From Pseudohalioglobus sediminis (GTDB lineage Bacteria; Pseudomonadota; Gammaproteobacteria; Pseudomonadales; Halieaceae): DNA of 64,000 nt. The notes beneath the pieces are model-generated. The model was not told where the DNA came from. It saw only the letters and a list, made by a program, of their open reading frames with translations, and did not search any database. Numbering within the stretch: position 1 is the stretch's first letter; every line of letters starts with the position of its first letter. Positions 7,116 to 16,300 of the stretch are shown here, piece by piece. A program made the translations under genes and the position numbers. The stretch lies in the NCBI RefSeq assembly GCF_008370495.1, contig NZ_VTUX01000005.1:241882-305881 (forward strand), written 5' to 3'.

Positions 7116-9998
7116 ATGAGTTTGAGTACAGTCCCGTTACCCGAACCCCTGGCCGCCCAGGCCGACGTTGCATGGAGCAACATCCTGGAGCGCGCCAGCG
7201 CGCCCGGTGCCCAGGCCCTGCAGGACGCCGTGGCGCCGGCACCGCTGGCGTCACAAGTTGCGCGCATGCTTGCCTGTAGCCCGTTTGTTTCCGATCTCGC
7301 GCGGCGCAAGCCCGCCCTGCTGCTTGAGCTGCTGACCAGCGGTGAGTTGCAGGCAACCCTGCCGGAAGCGCAGTTTCGCGAAGGCTTGCGTGGGCAGCTG
7401 GAGGCCGAGGGTGCGGAACTGTCATCCGTGCTGCGACGTTACCGACAACGTCACATGTTGCGTATTGTCTGGCGCGATTTTTGCCGCCTGGCAGATACTC
7501 TGGAAACGGTGCGCGACACGTCACTGCTCGCCGAGGCCTGCATCGGCGAGGCCTTGCGTGTTAGCCAGCAGGCGCTGGAGCGGCGCTTTGGCACACCCAT
7601 CGGCAAACGCAGCGGGCGGCCGCAACAGCTGATAGTGCTGGCCATGGGCAAGCTGGGCGCCAGGGAACTGAACGTGTCGTCAGATATCGACCTGATTTTT
7701 GCCTTCCCCGAGGCAGGGTACACCGACAGCGAAAAACGCCCGATCAGCAATGAGGAATTTTTCACCAAGGTAGGTCAGGGCGTGATCGCAGCGCTGGACC
7801 AGATTACCCCCGAAGGCTTCGTTTTTCGCGTGGACATGCGCCTGCGTCCGTATGGCGAAAGCGGTGCGCTGGTGCACAACTTCACTGCGCTGGAGGAGTA
7901 CTACCAGGACCAGGGGCGCGACTGGGAGCGTTATGCCCTGATCAAGGCTAACCCGGTTACTGGCGATGCCGACTGCGCCGCAGAGCTGATGCTGAGCCTG
8001 CGCCCCTTTATCTATCGACGTTATGTGGATTTCGGGGTTATCGAAAGTCTGCGCGGCATGAAGCAGATGATCACGGCGGAAGTTCGTCGCCGCGGGTTGG
8101 AGGACAACGTCAAGCTGGGGCATGGCGGCATCCGGGAGATCGAGTTTATCGCCCAGTGCTTCCAGCTGATTCGCGGCGGCCGCGATCTCGGGCTGCAGCA
8201 GCGGGAACTGCTCAAGGTACTGGACGAGTGCGCAGAACTGGGTTGCCTGCCACGCCACGCGGTAGATGAACTGAAAAGCGCCTACCTGTTCCTCCGCGAT
8301 AGCGAGCACGCGATCCAGGGTTACCGCGACCAGCAGACCCAGGAATTGCCCACAGATGAGTTGCAGCGCCTGGCCATGGCGACGGTGATGGGATTTGAGG
8401 AATGGGATACCTACCGCGCCGCACTGGAGAGCCACCGTGCGACCGTGTCGGCGCATTTTTCTGAGCTGATCGCTCCGCCGGAAGATGATGCCGATGCAGA
8501 GGTCGCTGCCGATGACAGCGACCTGTGGGGCGACAATATATCCGTTGAGGCGTTGTCAGATATCGGCTTTGCCGACCCGGAAGCCAGCTTGCAGCGCCTG
8601 CATGACTTGCGCGCCAGTAAACGCGTGGTGGCCCTGCAGTCCGAGGGCCGCGAACGACTGGACCAGTTCATGCCGCAGCTGTTGCGCGCCTGCGGCGAGA
8701 CAGAGAACCCTGACCTTGCCCTGGAGCGCGTGCTGCCGCTGGTAGTTGCCGTGGTCCGCCGCAGTGCCTACCTGGTGCTATTGATCGAGAACCTGCCGGC
8801 GCTGGCGGAGCTGGTCATGCTCTGTGGCGCCAGCCCGTGGATTGCAGAGCAGATGGCGCGGCACCCGGTATTGCTGGACGAGTTGCTCGACCGCGCCAGC
8901 CTGTACCAGCCTCCCGATAAAGAGGAACTACGCAGCGAGCTGAACCAGCAGGTGGCGCGGTTGGCACTGGATGACCTCGAGGCGCAGATGGATGCACTGC
9001 GTTATTTCAAGGCTGCGCAGGTGTTGCGTGTGGCCGCAAGTGAAATAGCGGGCCGGCTGCCGGTAATGAAGGTCAGTGACAACCTGACCTGGATCGCGGA
9101 AGTCATACTGGAGCAGGTCCTGGCGGTGGCCTGGGCCAACCTGACCCACAAACACGGGGAGCCCCAGCGTGAAGGGGAGGGTTATGGTTTTGCTGTATTC
9201 GGTTACGGCAAGCTCGGTGGTATCGAACTGGGTTATGGTTCCGACCTTGACCTGGTCTTCGTCAGCGACGCCGCCAGGCAGGGCAGCACCAGTGGCGCGC
9301 GCGCGCTGGATAACACCGTGTTCTACATGCGACTGGGGCAGCGCATTATCCACATACTGGAAGCGCGCATGGCGCTGGGCCAGCTATACGAGGTGGACAT
9401 GCGCCTGCGGCCGGATGGCGATTCCGGCACCCTGGTACCCTCGCTGGAGCGCTTTGCCCGCTACCAGCAGGATGACGCCTGGACCTGGGAACACCAGGCC
9501 CTGGTGAGGGCGCGGTTTGTCGCCGGCGACTCCGGCGTGGCAGACAGGTTTGCAGGCATTCGCGAACAGGTGCTCTGCCTGCCCAGGAATGAATCGGAAG
9601 TGGCCGCTGAAGTGGTGAAAATGCGCCGGCGCATGCGCGACCACCTGCTGCCGAGGGAGGCGCCTGACCGCTTCCACCTCAAGCAGGGCAGCGGTGGTAT
9701 TGTGGATATCGAGTTCATCGTGCAGTTCGCGGTCCTCGCCTGGGCCAACCGTCATCCGCGGCTGGCGCACTGGTCGGACAACGTGCGCATACTGGAGACC
9801 CTGGCGCGGGAAGAGCTGTTGCCGGAAGGCGAGGCTCAGGCGCTTACCGAGGCCTACCTGCAATACCGCGGCGCAGCCCACCAGCTGGCTCTGCAACAGC
9901 AACCCGGGGAAGTGGATGCCGCATTGTTTGCCACCGAGCGCGAACAGGTTGTGCGCTGCTGGAATACGCTCTTTGCTGAGGCCGAAGCGATCGAGTGA
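7116..9998 (+). CDS. glnE: Bifunctional glutamine synthetase adenylyltransferase / adenylyl-removing enzyme
   Basis: Adenylylates glutamine synthetase when nitrogen is plentiful and removes AMP when it is scarce, under control of PII. The 960-residue protein has the GlnE duplication. The N-terminal adenylyl-removing nucleotidyltransferase has GKLGARELNVSSDIDLIF (about 176) and VDMRLRPYGESGALV (about 239). The C-terminal adenylyltransferase has GYGKLGGIELGYGSDLDLVF (about 696) and VDMRLRPDGDSGTLV (about 760), each followed by a GlnD-UR-UTase-like helical domain containing GHGGIREIEF and GSGGIVDIEF. Length matches E. coli (946). Its stop overlaps the waaF start. In Pseudomonas ilvE lies between glnE and waaF; it is absent here. 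Confidence 0.97.
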   Translation: MSLSTVPLPEPLAAQADVAWSNILERASAPGAQALQDAVAPAPLASQVARMLACSPFVSDLARRKPALLLELLTSGELQATLPEAQFREGLRGQLEAEGAELSSVLRRYRQRHMLRIVWRDFCRLADTLETVRDTSLLAEACIGEALRVSQQALERRFGTPIGKRSGRPQQLIVLAMGKLGARELNVSSDIDLIFAFPEAGYTDSEKRPISNEEFFTKVGQGVIAALDQITPEGFVFRVDMRLRPYGESGALVHNFTALEEYYQDQGRDWERYALIKANPVTGDADCAAELMLSLRPFIYRRYVDFGVIESLRGMKQMITAEVRRRGLEDNVKLGHGGIREIEFIAQCFQLIRGGRDLGLQQRELLKVLDECAELGCLPRHAVDELKSAYLFLRDSEHAIQGYRDQQTQELPTDELQRLAMATVMGFEEWDTYRAALESHRATVSAHFSELIAPPEDDADAEVAADDSDLWGDNISVEALSDIGFADPEASLQRLHDLRASKRVVALQSEGRERLDQFMPQLLRACGETENPDLALERVLPLVVAVVRRSAYLVLLIENLPALAELVMLCGASPWIAEQMARHPVLLDELLDRASLYQPPDKEELRSELNQQVARLALDDLEAQMDALRYFKAAQVLRVAASEIAGRLPVMKVSDNLTWIAEVILEQVLAVAWANLTHKHGEPQREGEGYGFAVFGYGKLGGIELGYGSDLDLVFVSDAARQGSTSGARALDNTVFYMRLGQRIIHILEARMALGQLYEVDMRLRPDGDSGTLVPSLERFARYQQDDAWTWEHQALVRARFVAGDSGVADRFAGIREQVLCLPRNESEVAAEVVKMRRRMRDHLLPREAPDRFHLKQGSGGIVDIEFIVQFAVLAWANRHPRLAHWSDNVRILETLAREELLPEGEAQALTEAYLQYRGAAHQLALQQQPGEVDAALFATEREQVVRCWNTLFAEAEAIE

Positions 9999-11041
9999 TG
10001 ACGGCCGGCGCAGACAAAGTGTTGGTGGTTGGTCCCTCCTGGGTCGGTGATATGGTCATGTCCCAGGTGCTGTACCGCTTTCTGCAGCAGACCCGACCGG
10101 GTGTCGAAATCGATGTGCTGGCTCCGGCCTGGAGCGAACCCATATTGGCGAGGATGCCGGAGGTGCAGCGCGCCATCACCAAACCTATCGGCCACGGAGA
10201 GCCGGCTCTGGGTCGTCGCTGGAAATTAGGCCGCGGCCTGCGCTGTGCGGGCTATGGCCAGGCGATCCTGCTGCCCAATTCATTCAAATCCGCTTTGATT
10301 CCATTCTTCGCCGGAATTCCGCGGCGTACCGGCTGGCGAGGCGAGATGCGTTACGGCCTGCTCAATGACCTGCGCCGCCTGGACCCGAACGCATTGCCGC
10401 TGATGGTGCAGCAGTTCGCGGCGCTGGCACTGGACGAAGATGCGTCGCTGCCTCAGCACTTGCCCGCGCCGCGACTGGTGGTTGACGGTGAGCAGGCACA
10501 GGCCTGTCGTCGGCGCTTCAAGCTGGCCGAGGATCGGCCCCTGCTGGCTTTGTGCCCCGGTGCGGAGTTTGGCGGGGCCAAGCGTTGGCCGACGGAGTAT
10601 TACGCCGAGCTGGCGCAGCAATACCTGCAGCGCGACTGGCAGGTGGTGCTGTTCGGTTCCGCCAATGATCGTGAGGTGACCGCAGCCATCGCCGCGTATG
10701 CGGGCGCTGGCGACCGCTGTCATGACCTGGCTGGCCACACCACCCTGGCGGAAGCCGTCGACACGCTGTCGCTGGCAGATGCGGTGGTGAGCAATGATTC
10801 CGGGTTGATGCACATTGCGGCGGCGCTGTCGCGACCACTGGTAGTGGTTTACGGACCTACCTCGCCCGGGTTTACGCCACCGCTCAACGATAACAGCCGC
10901 GTGGTTATCGGCGACATTGACTGTGCACCGTGTTTCCAGCGTGAGTGCCCGCTGCAGCACCATCGCTGCATGCGCGATACGCCGGTGGAACTGGTAGCTG
11001 CTAAACTTGACGATCTTATGGCTGCGGCTGCTGAAAACTGA
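9998..11041 (+). CDS. waaF: ADP-heptose--LPS heptosyltransferase II
   Basis: Adds the second L-glycero-D-manno-heptose to the inner core of LPS at the cytoplasmic face of the inner membrane, using ADP-heptose (GT9 family). The 347-residue product opens with KVLVVGPSWVGDMVMSQVLY, the family N-terminus. It contains LCPGAEFGGAKRWP (about 183), FGSANDREV, and the donor-binding stretch VVSNDSGLMHIAAALSRP with VVYGPTSPGFTPPL (about 262-290). The ATG at 9998 overlaps the glnE TGA by one base; a GTG one codon earlier is possible. It is the first gene of waaF-waaC-waaG-waaP. Confidence 0.95.
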   Translation: MTAGADKVLVVGPSWVGDMVMSQVLYRFLQQTRPGVEIDVLAPAWSEPILARMPEVQRAITKPIGHGEPALGRRWKLGRGLRCAGYGQAILLPNSFKSALIPFFAGIPRRTGWRGEMRYGLLNDLRRLDPNALPLMVQQFAALALDEDASLPQHLPAPRLVVDGEQAQACRRRFKLAEDRPLLALCPGAEFGGAKRWPTEYYAELAQQYLQRDWQVVLFGSANDREVTAAIAAYAGAGDRCHDLAGHTTLAEAVDTLSLADAVVSNDSGLMHIAAALSRPLVVVYGPTSPGFTPPLNDNSRVVIGDIDCAPCFQRECPLQHHRCMRDTPVELVAAKLDDLMAAAAEN

Positions 11042-12036
11042 TGCGCGTCCTGCTCATTAAAATGTCTTCCCTCGGGGACGTGGTACACACGCTGCCGGCG
11101 CTTACCGACGCGGCTCGGGCAATACCGGGCATCCGCTTTGACTGGGTGGTGGAGGAGGCGTTCGCGGAGATTCCGGGCTGGCACACGGCGGTGCAGCGGA
11201 CACTGCCCATCGCTTTGCGCCGTTGGCGCAAGCACCCGTTTCGGGATTTCACCGGTCCCGAGTGGCGGGAGTTTCGCCGCCAGGTGCGGGCACAGCATTA
11301 CGACGCGGTGATTGATGCGCAGGGCCTGCTGAAGAGTGCGCTGGTTTCGCGGCTGATCAAGGCACCGATTTATGGCCTGGACAAGCAGTCCGCACGCGAG
11401 CCGCTGGCTGCGAGGGCGTATCACTACCGCATTGCCGTGCCTCGAGACATGCATGCAGTGGAGCGTACGCGCATGCTGTTTGCCAAGGCGCTTAACTATC
11501 CCGTACCCACGGCACAGGGGGATTACGGTGTCCGCGAAAATCTCACCCATGGTAAAACCAAGAGCACCCGCGGATTGCTATTCTTCCACGGCACGGCGCG
11601 CGACGAAAAACTCTGGCCCGAGCCTCACTGGGTGCAGTTGGCGAAACTGGCGGAGGCCGACGGTTATGCGGTGTGGTTGCCCTGGGGCAGCGAGGCTGAG
11701 AGAGCCCGCGCCGAACGCATTGCCGGGCAAAGCTCGGGCACTGCAGTGCTGCCGCGGCTGGATCTCCTGGGCCTCTCCGGACTGTTGCTGGAGGCCAGTG
11801 GCGCGGTTGCAGTGGACACCGGCCTGGGTCACCTGGCCGCTGCGCTGGACGTGCCCACAGTGTCGCTTTACGGCCCCACGAGTACCCGGCTGATTGGCGC
11901 CTATGGGCACAACCAGGTGCATATCCAGTCCCCGGTGGGCGCTGCCGATACCAACGACCCGGTGGCCATGATGGACGCCATCCAGCCGGAGCAGGTATGG
12001 ACAGCACTGCAGCCGATGCTGCCGCAGGCGGATTGA
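11041..12036 (+). CDS. waaC: LPS heptosyltransferase I
   Basis: Adds the first heptose to Kdo2-lipid A (GT9 family), acting before WaaF. The 331 residues begin RVLLIKMSSLGDVVHTLPAL, the WaaC signature, and contain FDWVVEEAFAEIP (about 37), YDAVIDAQGLLKSAL (about 92), FFHGTARDEKLWPE (about 182) and the C-terminal VAVDTGLGHLAAALDVPTVS with LYGPTS (about 256). The ATG overlaps the waaF TGA by one base, indicating translational coupling. The next gene begins 2 bases after its stop. Distinction from WaaF rests on the KMSSLGDVVHTLPAL and DWVVEE motifs. Confidence 0.95.
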   Translation: MRVLLIKMSSLGDVVHTLPALTDAARAIPGIRFDWVVEEAFAEIPGWHTAVQRTLPIALRRWRKHPFRDFTGPEWREFRRQVRAQHYDAVIDAQGLLKSALVSRLIKAPIYGLDKQSAREPLAARAYHYRIAVPRDMHAVERTRMLFAKALNYPVPTAQGDYGVRENLTHGKTKSTRGLLFFHGTARDEKLWPEPHWVQLAKLAEADGYAVWLPWGSEAERARAERIAGQSSGTAVLPRLDLLGLSGLLLEASGAVAVDTGLGHLAAALDVPTVSLYGPTSTRLIGAYGHNQVHIQSPVGAADTNDPVAMMDAIQPEQVWTALQPMLPQAD

Positions 12037-12038
12037 GC

Positions 12039-13184
12039 ATGCGCCTGGCCCTGCTGCTGTACAAGTATTTTCCCTACGGTGGCATGCAGCGCGACTTTCG
12101 CCGCTTTGTGGAAGCGCTACAGGCGCGAGGGCATCACTGCCGTGTCTACTACAACAGCTGGCAGGGTGACGAAATCGCCGATGCCGAACTGCGCCGCGTA
12201 CCGGTTTCGGCGCGCAGCAACCACCTGCGCAATGAACGTTTCAGTGCATGGGTGGAGCGCGACCTGGACCAGGATCCGGTTGACGGGGTAATCGGTTTCA
12301 ACAAGATGCCGGGCCTTGATGTGTATTACGCGGCTGACTCCTGTTATCTCGACAAGGCCTTCAATGAGCGCGGCCGCCTGTACCGAATGAGCAAACGCTT
12401 TCGCCACTTTGCCGCCTATGAAGAGGCCGTATTCGGACGCGATTCCGCTACCGAAATACTGCTGATATCGGAGACAGAGAAGGCCAAGTTCCTGCATTAC
12501 TACCAGACGCCCGAGGCGCGCATGCACATGTTGCCGCCGGGAATTTCACGGGATCGCTGTGCCGGGGAAGACGCCCCGGCCCGGCGGCGTGCGACGCGCG
12601 CTGCACTGGCTGTTGCCGAGGGCGAACAGGTATTCCTGTTCGTGGGCTCCGGTTTCATCAAGAAAGGCCTGGACAGGGCCATACGCGGTCTCGCCAATGC
12701 CCGTGCCGAGCAACCGCATCACCCCATGCGCCTGCTGGTGGTGGGGCAGGACCGCGAGCGTCGCTTCCGGCGTCTGGCAAAAAAGTTGGGCATAGCGGAC
12801 TGCGTGCACTTTCTCGGCGGGCGCGATGACGTGGCTGACCTGCTGCTGGCGGCGGACACGCTGGTACATCCGGCCCTGGACGAGGCGGCGGGCATCGTGC
12901 TGCTGGAGGCGCTCGTTGCCGGGCTGCCTGTCATCACCACCGATGTTTGCGGTTACGCCCACCACATCGCCGACGCGCGTGCCGGCATGGTTCTGCGCAG
13001 CCCGTATTCCCAGGACGACCTCAACACAGCGCTGCTGCGCTCGCTTGATGGCGTCTACCGTTCCCAGTGTCGCGAGACCGGATTGACCTACGCGCGCCTC
13101 ACAGACCTGTATTCCATGCATGCAACGGGCGCACAGCTGATAGAGCAGTTGTTGCAAGGTAAACAGGGAAATGAAAATGCCTGA
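12039..13184 (+). CDS. waaG: LPS core glycosyltransferase WaaG (glucosyltransferase I type)
   Basis: Retaining GT4-family glycosyltransferase that adds the first outer-core hexose to HepII at the cytoplasmic membrane face. The sugar may differ from enterobacteria; in Pseudomonas it is GalN. The 381-residue product opens LALLLYKYFPYGGMQRDFRR, highly characteristic of WaaG. It has VFLFVGSGFIKKGLDRAIRG (about 203), VHFLGGRDDVADLLLAADTL and the E-x7-E catalytic motif in HPALDEAAGIVLLEALVAG (about 275). The ATG at 12039 places this signature at the N-terminus; the longer frame from 11997 overlaps waaC and adds unlike residues. Its 3' end overlaps waaP by 14 bases. Confidence 0.94.
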   Translation: MRLALLLYKYFPYGGMQRDFRRFVEALQARGHHCRVYYNSWQGDEIADAELRRVPVSARSNHLRNERFSAWVERDLDQDPVDGVIGFNKMPGLDVYYAADSCYLDKAFNERGRLYRMSKRFRHFAAYEEAVFGRDSATEILLISETEKAKFLHYYQTPEARMHMLPPGISRDRCAGEDAPARRRATRAALAVAEGEQVFLFVGSGFIKKGLDRAIRGLANARAEQPHHPMRLLVVGQDRERRFRRLAKKLGIADCVHFLGGRDDVADLLLAADTLVHPALDEAAGIVLLEALVAGLPVITTDVCGYAHHIADARAGMVLRSPYSQDDLNTALLRSLDGVYRSQCRETGLTYARLTDLYSMHATGAQLIEQLLQGKQGNENA

Positions 13185-14022
13185 AGCGTTCCTCCGTGAC
13201 GACCTGGCGGTAGCGGGCGGTACCGTGGACAGTAGTGCACCGGCACTGTTGGAGTGGTCGGCTTCAGTGGCGAACAGTGCGGCACCGGAAGACGTCTATC
13301 GCAACAAGGAAGGCCGCAAGACCCTGCGCTTCCGACTCGGTAGGCAGTCCTACTTTCTCAAGCTGCATACCGGCGTCGGCTGGAAGGAGATTTTCAAGAA
13401 TCTGCTGCAGGGGCGTTTGCCGGTGCTGGGCGCGAGCAATGAATACCGTGCCATTGCCGCACTGCGTGGAATAGGCGTTGATACCATGTCCGTGGCGGCT
13501 TATGCGAGCATGGGCCTGAATCCCGCCCGCCGTCGTTCAATGATCGTGACGGACGACCTCGTCGGCACGGTAAGTCTTGAGGACTACTGCCGCGATTGGG
13601 CACAGCGACCCCCGCCCTTTGCCGAGCGACTGAAGCTGGTTATCAAGCTGGCCGACAGTGCCGGGCGTATGCACCGCGCCGGGATCAATCACCGCGATTT
13701 CTACATTTGCCATTTTCACCTCGACACGGCGACCTTGTCAGAGGCTGTGCCGCGGTGTTACCTGATCGATCTGCATCGTGCGCAGATCCGTGGCAGTACT
13801 CCGCGCCGCTGGCAGGTCAAGGACCTTGCCGGGCTATACTTCTCGGCCATGGACTGCGGTCTCTCCCGGCGCGATCTGCTGCGGTTTATCGCGCACTACA
13901 GTGACGGCGGCCTGCGCCAGGCGCTGCGTGGCGAGGCCGCTCTGTGGCGCGAGGTGGCCGTGCGCGCTGAACGCCTCTACCGTAGTGAACACCAGCGCGA
14001 ACCGCCGGGTGAGCAGCGATGA
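13171..14022 (+). CDS. waaP: LPS core heptose (I) kinase
   Basis: Phosphorylates HepI of the LPS inner core, a modification essential for outer-membrane stability in Pseudomonas. The 283-residue protein has the kinase-like WaaP fold: TLRFRLGRQSYFLKLHTGVG with WKEIFKNLLQGRLPVLGA (residues about 52-85), Lys for ATP binding, ASNEYRAIAAL, then the catalytic HRAGINHRDFYICHFHL (about 169) and the metal-binding DLHRAQIR (about 199). The start ATG lies inside the end of waaG, and its TGA overlaps the following kinase gene by 4 bases, so it sits in the same transcript. Motifs are intact. Confidence 0.95.
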   Translation: MKMPEAFLRDDLAVAGGTVDSSAPALLEWSASVANSAAPEDVYRNKEGRKTLRFRLGRQSYFLKLHTGVGWKEIFKNLLQGRLPVLGASNEYRAIAALRGIGVDTMSVAAYASMGLNPARRRSMIVTDDLVGTVSLEDYCRDWAQRPPPFAERLKLVIKLADSAGRMHRAGINHRDFYICHFHLDTATLSEAVPRCYLIDLHRAQIRGSTPRRWQVKDLAGLYFSAMDCGLSRRDLLRFIAHYSDGGLRQALRGEAALWREVAVRAERLYRSEHQREPPGEQR

Positions 14023-14777
14023 CAGCGGCCGTTCTGCGCGGTGGAGCGGAAGCTTTCGCTCTGGCTGATGTGTTGCCGGGTGGCGCCACGGCCAGTTGGC
14101 TGGCAGAGAATGGCCGCGTGCTGAAGCGGGACGATCACAGTCTGGTCACACTGCTGGAACACGCGGGCCAGCTTCGGTACTGCAAGTATTTCGCAGCCAA
14201 GCACTTGCTGCAGCGCGTGGCTTTTCGCTTTGGCTTGGGGCGTGCCGTGCGCGCGTTCGATGCCGCCCGACTGCTGCAGGATCGCGATATCCCGGTGCCA
14301 GCGCCCCTGGCCTGCCTGCGGCGACAGGACGGGTTGTTGCTGGTGACAGAGGGGCTGCGCGGTGCGCTCGACATCAAGGCCATCTGGCTGGATGAGTCCA
14401 CCCGGGCATGGCGCCAGCGCGTGCTCGACAACGCCGGTAGCCTGCTGGCGCAACTGCACAGTGCCGGTTTTGCCCACGGTGACTGCAAGTGGAGTAACCT
14501 GCTGTGGCAGGGTGAGCAGCTATTCCTGGTGGACCTGGAGGCGGTGGAGCAATGCGCCAGAGGCCACGGCCAGCAGTCGCGGGACCTGGCACGTTTTACC
14601 GTCAATGCCGAGGATCTCGGCGTCGACAGCGCCGCCTACAGGCAGTTTCTAGAGGTGTATTGTGGCGCCATGGGCGAGTCGGCCGCTGATGTCGCGGCGC
14701 GCATACAACCCCACCTGGCACGTTTTCGCGCACGCCACCTGGAAAAATACGGTGAGCGCGGCGCGCGCCTGCTGTAG
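14019..14777 (+). CDS. LPS kinase-family protein (WapP/WapQ- or InaA-like)
   Basis: A 252-residue protein of the lipopolysaccharide kinase (Kdo/WaaP) family, presumably phosphorylating a second core sugar. Visible are LRYCKYFAAKHLLQRVAF (about 50-70), AFDAARLLQDRDIPVPAPLA, the catalytic loop HSAGFAHGDCKWSNLLW (about 147) and the metal-binding LVDLEAVE (about 171). It overlaps waaP by ATGA and ends the plus-strand core operon. In Pseudomonas aeruginosa the corresponding position downstream of waaP holds the related kinases WapP/WapQ. Which residue it phosphorylates cannot be told from sequence. Confidence 0.82.
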   Translation: MTAAVLRGGAEAFALADVLPGGATASWLAENGRVLKRDDHSLVTLLEHAGQLRYCKYFAAKHLLQRVAFRFGLGRAVRAFDAARLLQDRDIPVPAPLACLRRQDGLLLVTEGLRGALDIKAIWLDESTRAWRQRVLDNAGSLLAQLHSAGFAHGDCKWSNLLWQGEQLFLVDLEAVEQCARGHGQQSRDLARFTVNAEDLGVDSAAYRQFLEVYCGAMGESAADVAARIQPHLARFRARHLEKYGERGARLL

Positions 14778-14782
14778 CGCTT

Positions 14783-15553
14783 TCAGTCGGTGCGGCGGCG
14801 CAGGTAGCGCCGCGACTTCAGCCACACGCGCAGGTCGCGCTCCCAGTCCTTCAGGTAGGGCTTGCGTTCCGGGTAGCGGCACGGGAAAGATTGCGCCTCG
14901 ACGCCTCGCAGTATCTGCGTCCATTGCTCGTCGGGTTCGTAACCCAGTCGCACCAGGTCCTGTTGCATTTGCGGGTGTGCCGCCAGTTGCTGGGCGATCC
15001 GGGGCAGGTGTGCATGCCATTTCTGCAGGCTCTCGCGGTTTACGGCCCGCAGTCCGTTCATGGCGCGCTGGGAGGCTGCGGAAGGCCGCGCGAACTGCTG
15101 GAACTCGCTGAAGCGATGCAGCTGTTGCAGGAAAGTAAAGCGCTGCTGGATCTGTTGCTGCACCGCGTCGGGGTCGCTTACCAGGTCCTCGTAGCGCAGG
15201 CGCAGGAAACGGGGGTGGGCCTCGTAGCGTTCGGCGCTGTCCTCACACTCTCGCCATACGCGGTAGTTGCAAAAATACTGGTCCGGGCTCTCGCGATGCT
15301 TGCTGGTAATAACCGCCCGGGGATCACGGCCCATGTAGATGATATGCAATGCCGGGTCTGCATAGAAAATATGACGCAACTGCTTGATATCGTTTGGTTG
15401 CTTGGTGAAGTAGACGCCCTCTACCTCGACTACAGGTTCGAAGATGCTCAGCTCGTGCTCGCAAAACCCGCCGGCATGAAAGCAGGTGCTGGCAAGTTCC
15501 ATCAGCAGCGTGGTGCCGCTGCGAGGGCAGCCAACGATGTGTACACGTTTCAC
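14783..15553 (-). CDS. Sulfotransferase (PAPS-dependent)
   Basis: Predicted cytoplasmic sulfotransferase transferring sulfate from PAPS to an unknown acceptor, most likely a surface glycan given the neighbours. The 5'-phosphosulfate-binding loop is HIVGCPRSGTTLLMELAS near the N-terminus. The 3'-phosphate-binding region is HIIYMGRDPRAVITSKHR, followed by FLRLRYEDLVSDPDAV, which is also family-typical. The GTG at 15553 is preferred: it follows GGGAG by about 8 bases, puts the PSB loop at the N-terminus and leaves 131 bases to the divergent gene. An ATG at 15667 would add 38 unlike residues. It converges on the LPS kinase gene with a 5-base gap. Confidence 0.82.
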   Translation of the reverse strand: MKRVHIVGCPRSGTTLLMELASTCFHAGGFCEHELSIFEPVVEVEGVYFTKQPNDIKQLRHIFYADPALHIIYMGRDPRAVITSKHRESPDQYFCNYRVWRECEDSAERYEAHPRFLRLRYEDLVSDPDAVQQQIQQRFTFLQQLHRFSEFQQFARPSAASQRAMNGLRAVNRESLQKWHAHLPRIAQQLAAHPQMQQDLVRLGYEPDEQWTQILRGVEAQSFPCRYPERKPYLKDWERDLRVWLKSRRYLRRRTD

Positions 15554-15684
15554 GCGTTGTGCTCCCGCGGCGGTGGGTAAAGGTTCATGAGGCGTCCTGT
15601 CGCTGGTGGTGTCGTGGTATTCTAGCCCTACGATGACCGCTGCGTCTGCTACCGGGCGGGTGTACAAATCACAGGAGTACGTTC

Positions 15685-16299
15685 ATGGGCCTGTTGCAGG
15701 ACGGGGCGAGCAAGTTCAGGCACTGGCACCGCACGCTGAGGGAGCGTCATCTCCGTTCCTACGTGTTCATACATATCAATAAAACCGGGGGCAGCAGCAT
15801 CGAGAAAGCGCTGGGGATTGGCCTGGACCACAGTACAGCCCTGGAAAAATACCAGCAGCTGGGGGCAAAGGCCTGGCGAGGCAAATTCACCTTTACCATG
15901 GTGCGCAACCCCTGGGACAAGGTCGTCAGTCACTACCATTATCGCGTGCGGACCAACCAGACGGGGCTGGCTGAGCATACCTTGCCCTTCAGCGAATGGT
16001 TACAGCGATGTTACGTCGATCGTGATCCCCGCTATTACGACCAGCCGCGAATGTTCATGCCGCAGCGGCGTTGGCTGGTGAACGAGAATGATGAACTGCT
16101 GGTGGAATTCATCGGTCGTTTTGAAAATCTGGAGCAGGATTTCGCAACGATCTGCCAGCGCCTGGGTGTGAACGCGACACTGGGTCATGCCAAACCCTCA
16201 TCGCGCGGCAGTTACCGGCAGTACTACGACGCCGACAGCGAGGCCTTGATCAGGGAACACTTCGCCGAAGACCTGCAACTCTTCGGCTACGAATTCTGA
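15685..16299 (+). CDS. Sulfotransferase family 2 domain protein
   Basis: A second, short sulfotransferase (204 residues) of the Sulfotransfer_2 type, related in motif to carbohydrate sulfotransferases. The PAPS loop is YVFIHINKTGGSSIEKALG (about 26-44). The 3'-phosphate motif is FTMVRNPWDKVVSHYHYRV (about 70), and LVEFIGRFENLEQDFATIC (about 137) is the usual downstream segment. It is divergent from the other sulfotransferase gene and convergent with the third LPS-type kinase. The acceptor is unknown; an LPS core or capsule sugar is the simplest reading. No secretion signal, so action on cytoplasmic precursors is expected. Confidence 0.82.
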   Translation: MGLLQDGASKFRHWHRTLRERHLRSYVFIHINKTGGSSIEKALGIGLDHSTALEKYQQLGAKAWRGKFTFTMVRNPWDKVVSHYHYRVRTNQTGLAEHTLPFSEWLQRCYVDRDPRYYDQPRMFMPQRRWLVNENDELLVEFIGRFENLEQDFATICQRLGVNATLGHAKPSSRGSYRQYYDADSEALIREHFAEDLQLFGYEF

Positions 16300-16300
16300 A

